Below are positions 1 to 8,983 of a stretch of DNA of 64,000 nucleotides, one piece after another (the stretch's first letter is position 1; the number at the start of each line of letters is the position of its first letter). Under the pieces are notes generated by a model. The model was given only the letters and a program-made list of their open reading frames with translations. It searched no databases and was not told the origin of the DNA. The stretch covers positions 1 through 64,000 of the forward strand of contig NZ_JAIWOY010000008.1 of NCBI RefSeq assembly GCF_020216525.1, written 5' to 3'. Source of the stretch: Nocardioides nematodiphilus. GTDB taxonomy: Bacteria > Actinomycetota > Actinomycetes > Propionibacteriales > Nocardioidaceae. The translations under genes were made by a program, and so were the position numbers.

Positions 1-137
1 CAAAATTAATTCGTCGACTATTTGACACACTGTTGAGTTCTCAAGAATCACACGCGCACCGTGGCTCGAACCGCTATTTGCTGCTCTCCCCTGCGGGGCT
101 TTTCCGTACTTTATCGGAGACTTTCGCTTTCCACCAA
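1..137 (-). promoter_or_regulatory. rRNA operon promoter and 16S leader (rRNA lies off the left edge)
   Basis: On the minus strand a candidate promoter has a -35 TTGGTG (132-137), an 18-bp spacer and a -10 TAAAGT (108-113). Downstream, positions 21-45 read CTTGAGAACTCAACAGTGTG on the minus strand, which is the boxA-like antitermination leader typically seen just before actinobacterial 16S rRNA. A short CCCCGCAGGGG palindrome lies between them (about 89-99). The leader runs leftward off the window, so the rRNA genes themselves are not seen. Positions 138-275, between this promoter and the tyrS stop, show nothing else recognisable. The tyrS-then-rrn order is common in actinobacteria; the exact promoter hexamers are inference. 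Confidence 0.6.
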
Positions 138-275
138 CTCGGCGGATTCGCTTCAGTTTCCTCATCACACACGACTGCCGGTCGGCGCCTTGCGGCTCCG
201 TCCCCCGTTCGTGGCGACCCGGAGAACACTACGCCTCCGGGCCGGTTGCGCCAAATCGGGCGCGATGCGCCTGGC

Positions 276-1562
<1,287 letters not shown>

Positions 1563-1643
1563 GATGGGCCTTTCTGCACACGGAACGTCGCCCCAAGGGT
1601 GCCGTATCGGAGGCACTCACCGCGATTCGGTTCTCGCGCCGCG

Positions 1644-1654
1644 GATACTGTCAA
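1644..1654. promoter_or_regulatory. Overlapping divergent promoter elements of tyrS and the kinase gene
   Basis: On the plus strand GATACT (1644-1649) lies 9 nt before the kinase GTG and fits an actinobacterial -10. On the minus strand a perfect TTGACA (1649-1654) could be the -35 for tyrS, with a poorer -10 about 17-18 bp further on. The two elements share a base, so polymerase binding for one gene might exclude the other. This is inferred from sequence only. Confidence 0.35.
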
Positions 1655-1658
1655 GAGG

Positions 1659-3017
1659 GTGATCGCAGGGAGATACGCGCTCGGGCGTGAGCTCGGACGG
1701 GGAGGGATGGGCGCCGTCTGGCTGGGGACCGACGAGGTCCTGGGCCGGCCCGTGGCCCTGAAGAAGATTGCGCTGGTGCACGACCCGGCCCATGCCCGGG
1801 CCGAGCGGGAGGCACGGCTCGCGGCGCGCGTCAGCCACCCCCACGTGGTGGGCGTCTACGACCTGGTCACCGACGGCGCGGATCAGTGGCTGGTGATGGA
1901 GTACGTCGCCGGCACCACCCTGAGTGCGCGGATCGCCGCCCAGGGGCCGCTCTCCCCCGATGAGCTGGCACCGATCCTGAAGCAGATCGCCGACGCGCTC
2001 GCGGCGGCCCACGACGCCGGCGTCGTGCACCGCGACGTGAAGCCCTCCAACATCCTCATCGACGAGATCGGCACCGCGAAGCTGTCCGACTTCGGCATCG
2101 CGCGCAGCGACGACGCGGACGCCACCATGACCCAGTCGGGCTTCCTGACCGGATCGCCGTCGTACATCGCGCCGGAGGTGGCCCACGGCAAGCCGACCAC
2201 GCCGGCCAGCGACGTCTGGTCGCTCGGGGCGACCGCCTACAGCGCGCTCGCCGGCCGCCCTCCCTACGAGGTCGGGGAGAACGTGGTGAGCACCCTCTTC
2301 CAGATCGTGCACGAGGACCCGCCGCGTACGGAGCGCGCCGGTCGGCTGGCGCCGCTGATCGCCGGGATGATGACCAAGGATCCCGAGCAGCGCTGGACGC
2401 TCGATCAGGTGCGGCGGTTCCTCGACGGACGGCCGGTCATCGCCTGGGAGCAGACGCGCACCATGCCGCGCATCGTGGCGCCGGCGCCCGCCCGTCCGCC
2501 AGAACGGCGCCCGCGCTGGCTCTGGGCCGCCGGAGCGCTGGCCGCCGCCGCCGCGGTGCTGGGCGGGATCCTGCTGCACGGCGGTGGCGATGACGGTGAT
2601 GCGAACGCCGCGAGCGGTCGGGCCAGCACCTCGACGGGCGCCTCCACCGGCGCAACTCCCGCCGGCGCCACGACGCCGTCGCCGACCGCCTCCGCCTCCG
2701 CGAGCGACGCCGCGATGCAGGAGCGCATCCGCGCGTTCGTCACGACGTACCTCCAGACGGCGAGCAGCGACCCGCCCCGAGGGTTCGCGATGCTCACCCC
2801 GGACTACCAGCGGCGCAGCGGTGGGCTCGCCGGCTACCTGCGGTTCTGGGGGAAGGTGCGCAAGATCCACGACGTCACCGACGTGCAGCCCTCGCTCGAT
2901 CCGTTGGGCGTCTCGTACCGCTATTCGTACACGCTGCGCGGAGACGGGAAGCGGACCGAGAACGTCCAGCTGCGGCTCGTGGACGACGGCGGGCGGCTGA
3001 GGATCGCCGCGAGCTGA
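1659..3017 (+). CDS. Membrane-anchored serine/threonine protein kinase (PknB-type)
   Basis: Hanks-type kinase of 452 residues. The cytoplasmic kinase domain (about 1-260) shows the glycine loop GRGGMGAVWLG, the lysine in VALKKI, the catalytic loop HRDVKPSNIL, the DFG motif in DFGIARS and GSPSYIAPE. A linker leads to one transmembrane helix (about 287-307). After a Thr/Ser/Ala-rich stalk there is an extracytoplasmic domain of about 100 residues that resembles an NTF2-like fold; it has no PASTA repeats. The GTG start follows GATACT by 9 nt and the AAGAGG is too close to act as a ribosome site, so a leaderless or near-leaderless transcript is likely. Substrates cannot be told from the sequence. 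Confidence 0.9.
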   Translation: MIAGRYALGRELGRGGMGAVWLGTDEVLGRPVALKKIALVHDPAHARAEREARLAARVSHPHVVGVYDLVTDGADQWLVMEYVAGTTLSARIAAQGPLSPDELAPILKQIADALAAAHDAGVVHRDVKPSNILIDEIGTAKLSDFGIARSDDADATMTQSGFLTGSPSYIAPEVAHGKPTTPASDVWSLGATAYSALAGRPPYEVGENVVSTLFQIVHEDPPRTERAGRLAPLIAGMMTKDPEQRWTLDQVRRFLDGRPVIAWEQTRTMPRIVAPAPARPPERRPRWLWAAGALAAAAAVLGGILLHGGGDDGDANAASGRASTSTGASTGATPAGATTPSPTASASASDAAMQERIRAFVTTYLQTASSDPPRGFAMLTPDYQRRSGGLAGYLRFWGKVRKIHDVTDVQPSLDPLGVSYRYSYTLRGDGKRTENVQLRLVDDGGRLRIAAS

Positions 3018-3021
3018 TGAG

Positions 3022-3095
3022 TAGGCCGTGCGGGGCTCGAACCCGCGACCCAAGGATTATGAGTCCTCTGCTCTAACCGACTGAGCTAACGGCCC
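3022..3095 (-). tRNA. tRNA with CAU anticodon (elongator Met, or Ile2 if lysidine-modified)
   Basis: The minus strand folds as a full cloverleaf. The acceptor is GGGCCGT paired with ACGGCCT (first pair G-U). The D arm is GCTC/GAGC, the anticodon loop is CTCATAA with anticodon CAT, and the T arm contains GGTTCGAGCCCC. The discriminator base is A and CCA is not encoded. CAU with this body could be elongator tRNA-Met or tRNA-Ile2, which I cannot settle by eye. A TAGGGT at 3102-3107 could be its -10. It converges on the kinase gene. Confidence 0.88.
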
Positions 3096-3104
3096 GCCGG
3101 GACC

Positions 3105-3182
3105 CTATCGGTCCGTGGAGACACCGGGGTGCACCAGGTCGCTCTCGTAGGCGAGCACGACCGTCTGGGCGCGGCTGGCCAG
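3105..3182 (-). pseudogene. C-terminal remnant of a NarL/LuxR-family response regulator
   Basis: The last 25 codons before a TAG at 3105-3107 read LASRAQTVVLAYESDLVHPG plus VSTDR. This closely matches the end of LuxR-type helix-turn-helix response regulators, where a VQAVVLAYESGLVRPG-like tail is typical. Upstream in the same frame the sequence loses all resemblance, because that strand is the complement of a permease fragment. Only the tail of the old gene is left. The recognition rests on a short stretch and is moderately sure. Confidence 0.5.
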
Positions 3183-3720
3183 CCCCTGGCCCAAGCGGAC
3201 ACCGCCCTGGGGCGCAGCACGCCGGGAGCCGCGGGCCAGGTGCGGAGGGCCTTGGACGCCAGCGGGCTGGTCTCGCTCGACAGGGCCCGGTACGTCGCCC
3301 CGGCGACGACATCGGCCGCCGGCGAGCAGCGCCTCTCGCTCGTCCTGCTGCTCGCCCTGCTGGCGTTCATCGCGCTCGGCGCGGCCAACACACTCGCCAT
3401 GACGACGGCCTCGCGCCGCACCGAGATCGCGCTGCTCCGCCGCACCGGGGCGACCCGGCGCCAGCTGCTCGCGATGGGGACCTGGGAGGCCGGGATCGCC
3501 GCCGTGACGGCGTGGGTGATCGCCACGCTGGCCAGCATCCCCGCCGTCATCGGCGTCGACCTCGGCCTGCTCGGTCCGCGCCTGCCGTTCGTCGACCTCC
3601 GGACCTACGCAGCGCTCAGTGTCGTGGTCGGTGCCATCGCGGTCCTGGCCACGGTCCGCCGCTGGCATGGCAGCTCCGCCGGCCGGTCGCCCGACCCGGG
3701 TCCTGAGCGGCTCGCGACCC
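3183..3720 (+). pseudogene. C-terminal fragment of an FtsX-like ABC transporter permease
   Basis: About 170 codons are recognisable. A first helix (LSLVLLLALLAFIALGAAN) leads into the typical TTASRRTEIALLRRTGATRRQ cytoplasmic segment, and two more hydrophobic segments follow. This is the C-terminal part of an FtsX/MacB-type permease, normally 400-850 residues. The N-terminal part and the partner ATPase are missing. The frame has no stop where the protein should end: it runs on through the tRNA-Asn terminator and the antisense of the tRNA to 4406. Truncation at both ends makes this a decayed relic. It could at most encode a short membrane peptide. Confidence 0.65.
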
Positions 3721-3734
3721 CGCTCCCGCACGAC

Positions 3735-3778
3735 AAAAAAGGCCTGTGGCCTGCGATGTCCGCAGGCCACAGGCCTCT
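3735..3778 (-). terminator. Rho-independent terminator of the tRNA-Asn gene
   Basis: Reading the minus strand, the arm AGGCCTGTGGCCTGCG, a short loop and its perfect 16-base complement are followed by a run of T. On the plus strand the arms are about 3741-3756 and 3762-3777, preceded by AAAAAA at 3735-3740. It lies just past the 3' end of tRNA-Asn and fits a classical intrinsic terminator. Confidence 0.85.
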
Positions 3779-3784
3779 TGCTCG

Positions 3785-3857
3785 CTCCCCGAGTTGGACT
3801 CGAACCAACAACCGTCCGATTAACAGTCGGAAGCTCTGCCAATTGAGCTATCGGGGA
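3785..3857 (-). tRNA. tRNA-Asn (GTT)
   Basis: On the minus strand the acceptor TCCCCGA pairs with TCGGGGA, the D arm is GCTC/GAGC, and the anticodon stem CCGA/TCGG carries the loop CTGTTAA, so the anticodon is GTT (asparagine). The T arm is GTTGG-TTCGAGT-CCAAC, the discriminator is G, and CCA is not encoded. A TATGGT at 3888-3893 is a plausible -10. A strong terminator follows directly. Confidence 0.95.
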
Positions 3858-3947
3858 TCAGCCACTCGTTGCCGAGCGACGGGCGAAACCATAGCAACGC
3901 CACGCCCGACACCTCCAAATCGGGGTGCGCTCGAGCCGTCGCCTGCC

Positions 3948-4043
3948 TCAGCCGATGAGGCGCTCGCGCAACGAGCGGCGCTGCTGCTCGAGCGTGGCCG
4001 GCTCACCGAAGCGCGCCTGGTAGCCCGCCGGGTCCTTTGCCGG
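3948..4043 (-). repeat. Second copy of the dnaG 3' end (96-bp direct repeat, copy A)
   Basis: This segment matches the last 96 bp of dnaG (5273-5368), stop codon included, in the same orientation with 5 mismatches. Translated on the minus strand it gives DPAGYQARFGEPATLEQQRR and the rest of the DnaG tail, against DPAGYQALFGELATLEQQRR in the intact gene. The upstream codons are unrelated to DnaG, so this is a stranded tail. Together the two copies bracket 1.23 kb. They could be attachment-site-like repeats of a lost element or the footprint of a segmental duplication. Confidence 0.9.
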
Positions 4044-4257
4044 CACGGAGGCACCGGTCACCGGCACCACCCAGCCCAGGACCACCGTGCACGTCGCCAT
4101 CACCGGCGACAGCGGAGCGATCGTCGCCCAGGGCAACGCCACCGTCGCGACCACCGGCGACTGGTCCTTCGGCCCGAGCACACTCTCGGACGGCGCGTAC
4201 ACGCTCTCGGCCGCCGGTACCGACCCGGTCGGGGCATCGCGGGCGCGCTGGCCCTGA
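4042..4257 (+). pseudogene. Fragment of a bacterial Ig-like domain (gene tail)
   Basis: In the plus frame ending at the TGA 4255-4257 the translation reads TVHVAITGDSGAIVAQGNAT followed by VATTGDWSFGPSTLSDGAYTLSAAG (given in two parts). The alternating pattern TVxVxITxxxGxxVAxGxAT...GDWSF...LxDGxYTxxAxGTD is that of bacterial Ig-like repeats of large surface proteins. There is no start codon or ribosome site; the frame runs in from the dnaG-tail repeat. After the stop, another frame has a hydrophobic stretch (GIAGALALIAGPALARR, about 4233-4280) that could be the old membrane anchor, but that is speculative. Confidence 0.5.
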
Positions 4258-4332
4258 TCGCCGGACCGGCCCTGGCCCGACGGCCGGTGCGACGCCGGTA
4301 CGAGTGGCTGGCCCCAGCGCTCCCGATCGGCG

Positions 4333-5223
4333 TCAGTGCCTCTTCAGGAGGCGCCGCACCGAGGCCATCTGTGCGGACAGCTTCTTCACCGAGGCGCTCA
4401 GCTTGACGTTCTGCGACGTGAGGCTGGCGACCTGAGCCTCCAGCGCAGCAACGTCCGCGGAGGAGCCTGCCGCTCCGGCGGGGCCCTGCTCACCCGCCGG
4501 ACCCTGCGCACCCGCCGGACCCTGCGCACCGGTGGCACCGGTGGCACCCTGGGGTCCGCTGCCCGGGGCCGGGAGCGCGTCGACCTTGTCGTTCAGCGCC
4601 TTCACCGCGGCGAGGGCGACACCTGCGACGTCCTGCGGCGCGAGGAACTTGTCGTCCGAGCCGATCCCGAACGCGGCGTAGAACGCCGGCGGGTTCGGCG
4701 CGATGTGCGTTGCTCCGGCGTAGGTGTAGGTGTTGATCGCCACTGAGGAGAGCGTGTCGAGGAGGGATGCCCCGTCGGCCTCGGTCGCCGAGGCCATGTT
4801 GTCGCCGTTCTGCTCCACGAGGCCCCCATTGAGGACGTTGCCGTCGGCGCGGATGTCCACCGAGCTCGTCGGCGCGCCCGGGCGGATCCGGAACGGCAGC
4901 CGGCTGCCTCCGGTGACATCGCGGACGAAGAAGTTGGCCTCGTTGCCCGCGACGTCCCAGGTCTGCGGCGTGAACCCCCCTGCGTTCGTCTGGGCCAGGC
5001 GCAGGCCGGGGGTGTCGGATCCCTTGATCAGCAGGTACAGGTTGGTGCCGGTCAGCGCGTCGCCGTCGACGCACGCGCCGAGGCACTGGGAGCCCTGGAT
5101 GTCCTGGTTGCCGGGGACGACGGTGTCCGCCGCCGCGGGGGCGCTGAAGGCGGCGGCGAGCGCGGCAGCGGGAAGGACGACGGACAGGGTACGGAGGCGC
5201 CGGCGCCGGCGCGACGAGATCAT
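4333..5223 (-). CDS. Secreted collagen-like protein with a tail-fibre-type (S74-like) chaperone domain
   Basis: The 296-residue protein starts with a signal peptide (RRRRRLRTLSVVLPAAALAAA, cleavage near AAADT). Residues about 35-120 (NQDIQGSQCLGACVDGDAL, FFVRDVTGGSRLPFRI) match the phage-type head seen before intramolecular chaperones. Residues about 165-215 (HIAPNPPAFYAAFGIGSDDK, VALAAVKALNDKVD) match the Peptidase_S74 fold. A Gly-X-Y collagen-like run (about 218-250) and a C-terminal coiled coil follow. The usual S74 cleavage residues are not evident. It lies alone between the two dnaG-tail repeats. Domain recognition is by pattern only, and the cellular role (trimeric surface or secreted fibre) is inference. 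Confidence 0.7.
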   Translation of the reverse strand: MISSRRRRRLRTLSVVLPAAALAAAFSAPAAADTVVPGNQDIQGSQCLGACVDGDALTGTNLYLLIKGSDTPGLRLAQTNAGGFTPQTWDVAGNEANFFVRDVTGGSRLPFRIRPGAPTSSVDIRADGNVLNGGLVEQNGDNMASATEADGASLLDTLSSVAINTYTYAGATHIAPNPPAFYAAFGIGSDDKFLAPQDVAGVALAAVKALNDKVDALPAPGSGPQGATGATGAQGPAGAQGPAGEQGPAGAAGSSADVAALEAQVASLTSQNVKLSASVKKLSAQMASVRRLLKRH

Positions 5224-5272
5224 GGTGCCGAAGATAGTGGCGCATCGCGCCCCCTGTGGGAGAACTGTGAGA

Positions 5273-7168
5273 TCAGCCGATGAGGCGCTCGCGCAACGAG
5301 CGGCGCTGCTGCTCGAGCGTGGCCAGCTCGCCGAAGAGCGCCTGGTAGCCCGCCGGGTCCTCCGCCGGACTGGTGCGCTGCAGGCGGCTGTGGACGTCGG
5401 AGATCCGGCGCTGCAGTGAGGCCTCCCGCAGCCGGATCACGTGCTCGGTGACGTAGCCGGCGTCGGGCTCGCGGTGGGAGGTCAACGGCTCGACGGCGAG
5501 CGCGCTGACGAGTGAGGTGAGCTGCGGCGTGGTGGCCGCACCGGCGAGCTTGGTCGCCCAGGCCTTGTCGCCGGCCCCTGCGCCCGGCCCGCCCGCGGCG
5601 GCGATGAGGCCCCAGACCGCCTGGTAGGCGGGGTGCTGGAAGTCTGCCGCGGTGATGTCGGCGGTGAGGCGACCGACCGCCACCGGGTGCTGGATCAGGA
5701 CGCGCAGCGTGGCGCGCTCGATCGCGAAACGCGGGTCGCGCAGATCCGGTACGGGCGGGCGCGGCGGGGCGGCCTGCTCGGCGACGGCCACCGGGGCGTC
5801 ACGGCGCTGACCCGCCGGGGCGGTGCTCGCGACGACGCGGTTGTCGCGGGCGCCGGCGCGGCGTACCTCCGCTCGGGCCTGGTCCGGCTCCACGCCGACC
5901 ATCGCCGCGAGCTCGTGCGCGAACGCGTCGACCTTGGACTTGTCGCGGACGCTGGAGACCAGCCGGGCGCCCTCACGCAGGGCGTCGACACGTCCGTCGG
6001 CGCGGTCGAGGTCGTGCTTGGCGAGCACGTTGCCCAGGACGAACCGGTACAGCGGCTGGCGGCCGGCGATGAGCTCGCGTACGGCCTCGTCGCCCTGCTG
6101 CATCCGCAGGTCGCACGGGTCGAGGCCGTCGGGCGCGACCGCGACGTAGGTCTGCGAGGTGAACTCGGAGTCGCCGTTGAAGACCTTCATCGCCGCCGCC
6201 TGGCCGGCCGCGTCGCCGTCGAAGGTGAAGATCACCTCGCCCGAGGACTGGGTGTGGTCGGCCATGAAGCGGCGGACCACCTTGGCGTGATCGGGGGTGA
6301 ACGCGGTGCCGCAGGTGGCGACGGCGGTGGTGATGCCGGCCAGGTGGCAGGCCATCACGTCGGTGTAGCCCTCGACGACGACGGCCTGGCCGGTCTTGCG
6401 CATGCCCTCGCGGGCCAGGTCGATGCCGTACAGGACGGTGTTCTTCTTGTAGATCGGCGTCTCTGAGGTGTTGATGTACTTGCCGTTGATCCGGTCATCG
6501 TCGAAGAGCTTGCGCGCGCCGAAGCCGATCACGTCACCGCTCGACTCCCGGATGGGCCAGAGCACTCGGCCCTGGAAGACATCCCAGCCGTTCTGCCGGG
6601 TGAGACCGCCGACGACCAGCTCCTCGTCCGAGAACCCGCGGCCTCGCAGGTGCTGGTGGAGCGAGCGCCCGTCGGTGGGCGCGAAGCCGATGCCGAACTG
6701 CAGGGCGGCGGCCTGGTCGAAGCTGCGCTCGGCGAGGAACTGGCGGCCCTTGACCGCGCCGGGCGTCATCAGCTGCTCGGCGAAGAACTCCTGGGCGATC
6801 TTGTGCGCCTCGATCAGCTTGCCGCGCTGCGGACCCCGGGGACGATCCTGCTGGCCGTCGCCCTCCTCGCGCTCGAGGGGCACCCCGTACTTCTCCGCGA
6901 GCCGCTCGACGGTCTCGCCGAACCCCAGCCCGTCGATCTTCATCACGAAGCTGATCACGTCGCCGCCGGTCTGGCAGCCGAAGCAGTAGAACATCTGGCG
7001 GGCGGGCGTGACCTGGAAGCTGGGCGACTTCTCGTCGTGGAACGGGCACAGGCCCTTCATCGAGCCGCCGCCGGCGTTGCGCAGCGTGACGTACTGGCTG
7101 ATGACGTCGTCGATCCGGGCCCGCTCGCGCACCTCCTGGATGCTCTTGTCGAGAATGCGGCCGGCCAC
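5273..7168 (-). CDS. dnaG: DNA primase
   Basis: Makes RNA primers for chromosome replication. The protein has 631 residues, the normal length. The N-terminal CHC2-type zinc finger is GLCPFHDEKSPSF...FYCFGC (about residues 38-64). The catalytic core follows, with Toprim motifs EGYTDVMACH and FDGDAAGQAA (about 265-325). The C-terminal helicase-binding region ends in LEQQRRSLRERLIG. The ATG at 7168 gives the expected MAGRI start. Its last 96 bp are repeated at 3948-4043, and the copy here is the intact one. It appears to be transcribed alone. Confidence 0.97.
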   Translation of the reverse strand: MAGRILDKSIQEVRERARIDDVISQYVTLRNAGGGSMKGLCPFHDEKSPSFQVTPARQMFYCFGCQTGGDVISFVMKIDGLGFGETVERLAEKYGVPLEREEGDGQQDRPRGPQRGKLIEAHKIAQEFFAEQLMTPGAVKGRQFLAERSFDQAAALQFGIGFAPTDGRSLHQHLRGRGFSDEELVVGGLTRQNGWDVFQGRVLWPIRESSGDVIGFGARKLFDDDRINGKYINTSETPIYKKNTVLYGIDLAREGMRKTGQAVVVEGYTDVMACHLAGITTAVATCGTAFTPDHAKVVRRFMADHTQSSGEVIFTFDGDAAGQAAAMKVFNGDSEFTSQTYVAVAPDGLDPCDLRMQQGDEAVRELIAGRQPLYRFVLGNVLAKHDLDRADGRVDALREGARLVSSVRDKSKVDAFAHELAAMVGVEPDQARAEVRRAGARDNRVVASTAPAGQRRDAPVAVAEQAAPPRPPVPDLRDPRFAIERATLRVLIQHPVAVGRLTADITAADFQHPAYQAVWGLIAAAGGPGAGAGDKAWATKLAGAATTPQLTSLVSALAVEPLTSHREPDAGYVTEHVIRLREASLQRRISDVHSRLQRTSPAEDPAGYQALFGELATLEQQRRSLRERLIG

Positions 7169-7184
7169 GGGCAGATACTAGGCG

Positions 7185-7259
7185 ACCAAGCGAGCGACAG
7201 CGCGAGCGAGGAACGAGCTCGGGTGCTGGCCGCGAGCGCGGGAGCCAGGCGCGCAGCGC
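7185..7259. repeat. Intergenic repeat-like segment rich in GCGAGCGA and GCGCGCAGCGC
   Basis: This gene-free 75-bp stretch between dnaG and the nitrilase gene shares the wording of the 10246-10391 tandem repeat (AAGCGAGCGA ... GCGCGCAGCGC). It resembles a dispersed intergenic repeat family but is too diverged to align by eye with certainty. Confidence 0.35.
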
Positions 7260-8063
7260 CTACGGTCGCGCCGGGGAGATCCGCCGTCGCTCCCCCAAGC
7301 TCGGGCGCCGGTCGGCCCACATCCGCTGGGCGGCGCGTACCTCCGCGACCCGCCAGGGATCGATGTCAGCGACGGCGAGGCCCTCGACGCCCGGCTCCAC
7401 CTGGTCGAGGATGCGGCCCTCGGGGTCGACGATCGCGGAGCCGCCGATGAAGTCGTACGGCCTCCCGATCAGCCCGGCGAAGACGACATAGACGCCGTTG
7501 TCGAGAGCCCGTGCCCGGTAGTGCAGGTCCCGGCGGTGCCCACCGCCGGGGAAGTACGCGCCGCTGTTGGCATAGATGTCGATGCCCGCCGCGGCCGCAT
7601 CGGCGGCGTGCTCGGGGAAGTTGGCGTCGTAGCAGACCGAGAGGGCGACATCGTGGCCCTCGACCGCGATCGTCGTGCCGTGCTCCCCGGCGGTGAAGTG
7701 CGTGCGCTCGGCGTCGTACAGGTGCTGCTTGGCATAGGCCGCGGTCGGCGCGCTGCCCGGCCGCAGGACGACGGTGCTCAGCGTGCGCCGGGTCCCATGG
7801 TCGAGCGGTGTGTTCAGCAGGACGGTCGCTCCGGCGGCGTCGACGGCGGCTTGGACCGGGGCGCACCAGACGAGGTCGGAGCTCGGCAGCGGCCCGTCGA
7901 AGACCGCCTCGTCGTACCCGGTGGTGAAGGCCTCGGGGAAGACGACGAGGCGCGCTCCGTGCGCGGCGGCGCGCTCGGTCCAGTGCACGGCGACGGCGAG
8001 GTTGCCGGCGACGTCGCCGGGGACGGCCTCGGCCTGGACGGCGGCGACGCGGAGCAGGCTCAT
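7260..8063 (-). CDS. Carbon-nitrogen hydrolase (nitrilase superfamily amidase)
   Basis: The 267-residue protein hydrolyses a C-N bond, probably of an amide. The Glu-Lys-Cys triad is visible: Glu in VVFPEAF (about residue 42), Lys in AYAKQHLYD (about 105) and Cys in LSVCYDANFPEH (about 139). Substrate is unknown. I chose the ATG at 8063 because it overlaps the TGA of the dehydrogenase gene upstream and because homology begins with LLRVAAVQAE. It is the last gene of a dgt-dehydrogenase-nitrilase cluster with overlapping ends, so the three are probably made from one transcript. Some members of the family repair damaged metabolites; nothing here fixes the substrate. Confidence 0.85.
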   Translation of the reverse strand: MSLLRVAAVQAEAVPGDVAGNLAVAVHWTERAAAHGARLVVFPEAFTTGYDEAVFDGPLPSSDLVWCAPVQAAVDAAGATVLLNTPLDHGTRRTLSTVVLRPGSAPTAAYAKQHLYDAERTHFTAGEHGTTIAVEGHDVALSVCYDANFPEHAADAAAAGIDIYANSGAYFPGGGHRRDLHYRARALDNGVYVVFAGLIGRPYDFIGGSAIVDPEGRILDQVEPGVEGLAVADIDPWRVAEVRAAQRMWADRRPSLGERRRISPARP

Positions 8064-8983
8064 CAATAGTCGCCGCTCATCACGTTGGCGAGCGGCTCGC
8101 CGGTCGCGTAGCGCTCGAGCTGGGCTCGGACGAGGCGGTACGCGCGCGGCCACATCGCGCTGCTCGCTCCCCCGGTGTGCGGGCTGATCAGCAGGCCGGG
8201 CGCACTCCACAGCGGGTGGCCGGCGGGCGGCGGCTCGGGATCGGTGACGTCGACGGCGGCGGTGATGCGGCCCGCATGCAGCGCCTCGACGAGCGCCTCG
8301 GTCTCGACCACCTGGCCGCGGGCCATATTGACCAGGAGCGCGCCCGGCCTCATCCGGGCCAGGAAGTCGGCGTCGACCAGGCCGCGGGTCTCGGTGGTCA
8401 GCGGCACGATCAGCACGACGACGTCGGCCTCCGGCAGCAGGGTCGGCAGCTCACCGATGGCCTGAACGCCTGCGCGCGCCGTACGGGCCACCCGGACGAC
8501 CTCACACTCGAACGGAAGCAGCCGTGCCTCGATCGCGGCACCGATCGCGCCGTACCCGACGATCAGCACGCGCTTGTCGGCCAGCGACTGCGTGAAGCCA
8601 TCACGGATCCACTCGCCGCGTTCCTGCTGGCGTACGAAACGGGGCAGCTCGCGCAGCGAGGCGAGGATCAGTGCCACCGTCAGCTCCGCGGTCGAGGTGT
8701 CGTGGATGCCGCGGCCGTTGCACAGCGTCACCCCGTCCGGGACGCGCCCACGGATGTTGTCGACGCCGGCACTCAGGGTCTGCACCACGTCGAGCGAGGT
8801 CATCCGCGGCAGGACCTCGGCGACGGCGGGGCCCATGTTGTAGGGCGTGACGTAGAACTGCACCTCGGCGACCGAGTCGGGCACGCGCACCATCGGGTCG
8901 ACCACCTCGTACCGGAGGGCGGTGGGCGGCTCGCCGAGCTCGCTCGGGTCGAACGGCAGCCAGACCAGTGGCTTCTTCTTCAT
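8063..8983 (-). CDS. D-isomer-specific 2-hydroxyacid dehydrogenase
   Basis: NAD(P)-dependent oxidoreductase of 306 residues. The nucleotide site GYGAIGAAIEARL lies near residue 140. The catalytic Arg is probably in NMARGQVVET, the Glu in DVTDPEPPPAGHPLW and the His in SPHTGGASS (about 278). The N-terminal part is the usual flavodoxin-like substrate half. The ATG at 8983 overlaps the dgt stop as ATGA, which suggests translational coupling. The exact 2-oxo or 2-hydroxy acid cannot be read from the sequence; a general hydroxypyruvate or glyoxylate reductase is possible. Confidence 0.87.
   Translation of the reverse strand: MKKKPLVWLPFDPSELGEPPTALRYEVVDPMVRVPDSVAEVQFYVTPYNMGPAVAEVLPRMTSLDVVQTLSAGVDNIRGRVPDGVTLCNGRGIHDTSTAELTVALILASLRELPRFVRQQERGEWIRDGFTQSLADKRVLIVGYGAIGAAIEARLLPFECEVVRVARTARAGVQAIGELPTLLPEADVVVLIVPLTTETRGLVDADFLARMRPGALLVNMARGQVVETEALVEALHAGRITAAVDVTDPEPPPAGHPLWSAPGLLISPHTGGASSAMWPRAYRLVRAQLERYATGEPLANVMSGDY

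Noticed and set aside
1653..1658. AAGAGG as ribosome-binding site of the kinase gene
   Set aside because: It touches the GTG with no spacing. A leaderless or near-leaderless start is more likely.
4233..4330. Membrane-anchor tail of the Ig-like fragment
   Set aside because: The hydrophobic stretch lies in a different frame from the Ig-like sequence and is too short to assign; it is mentioned only as a possibility.
3129..4406. One continuous 425-codon plus-strand frame from a GTG at 3129
   Set aside because: Only its first part is a real permease tail. The rest reads through a terminator and the complement of tRNA-Asn, so it cannot be one protein.
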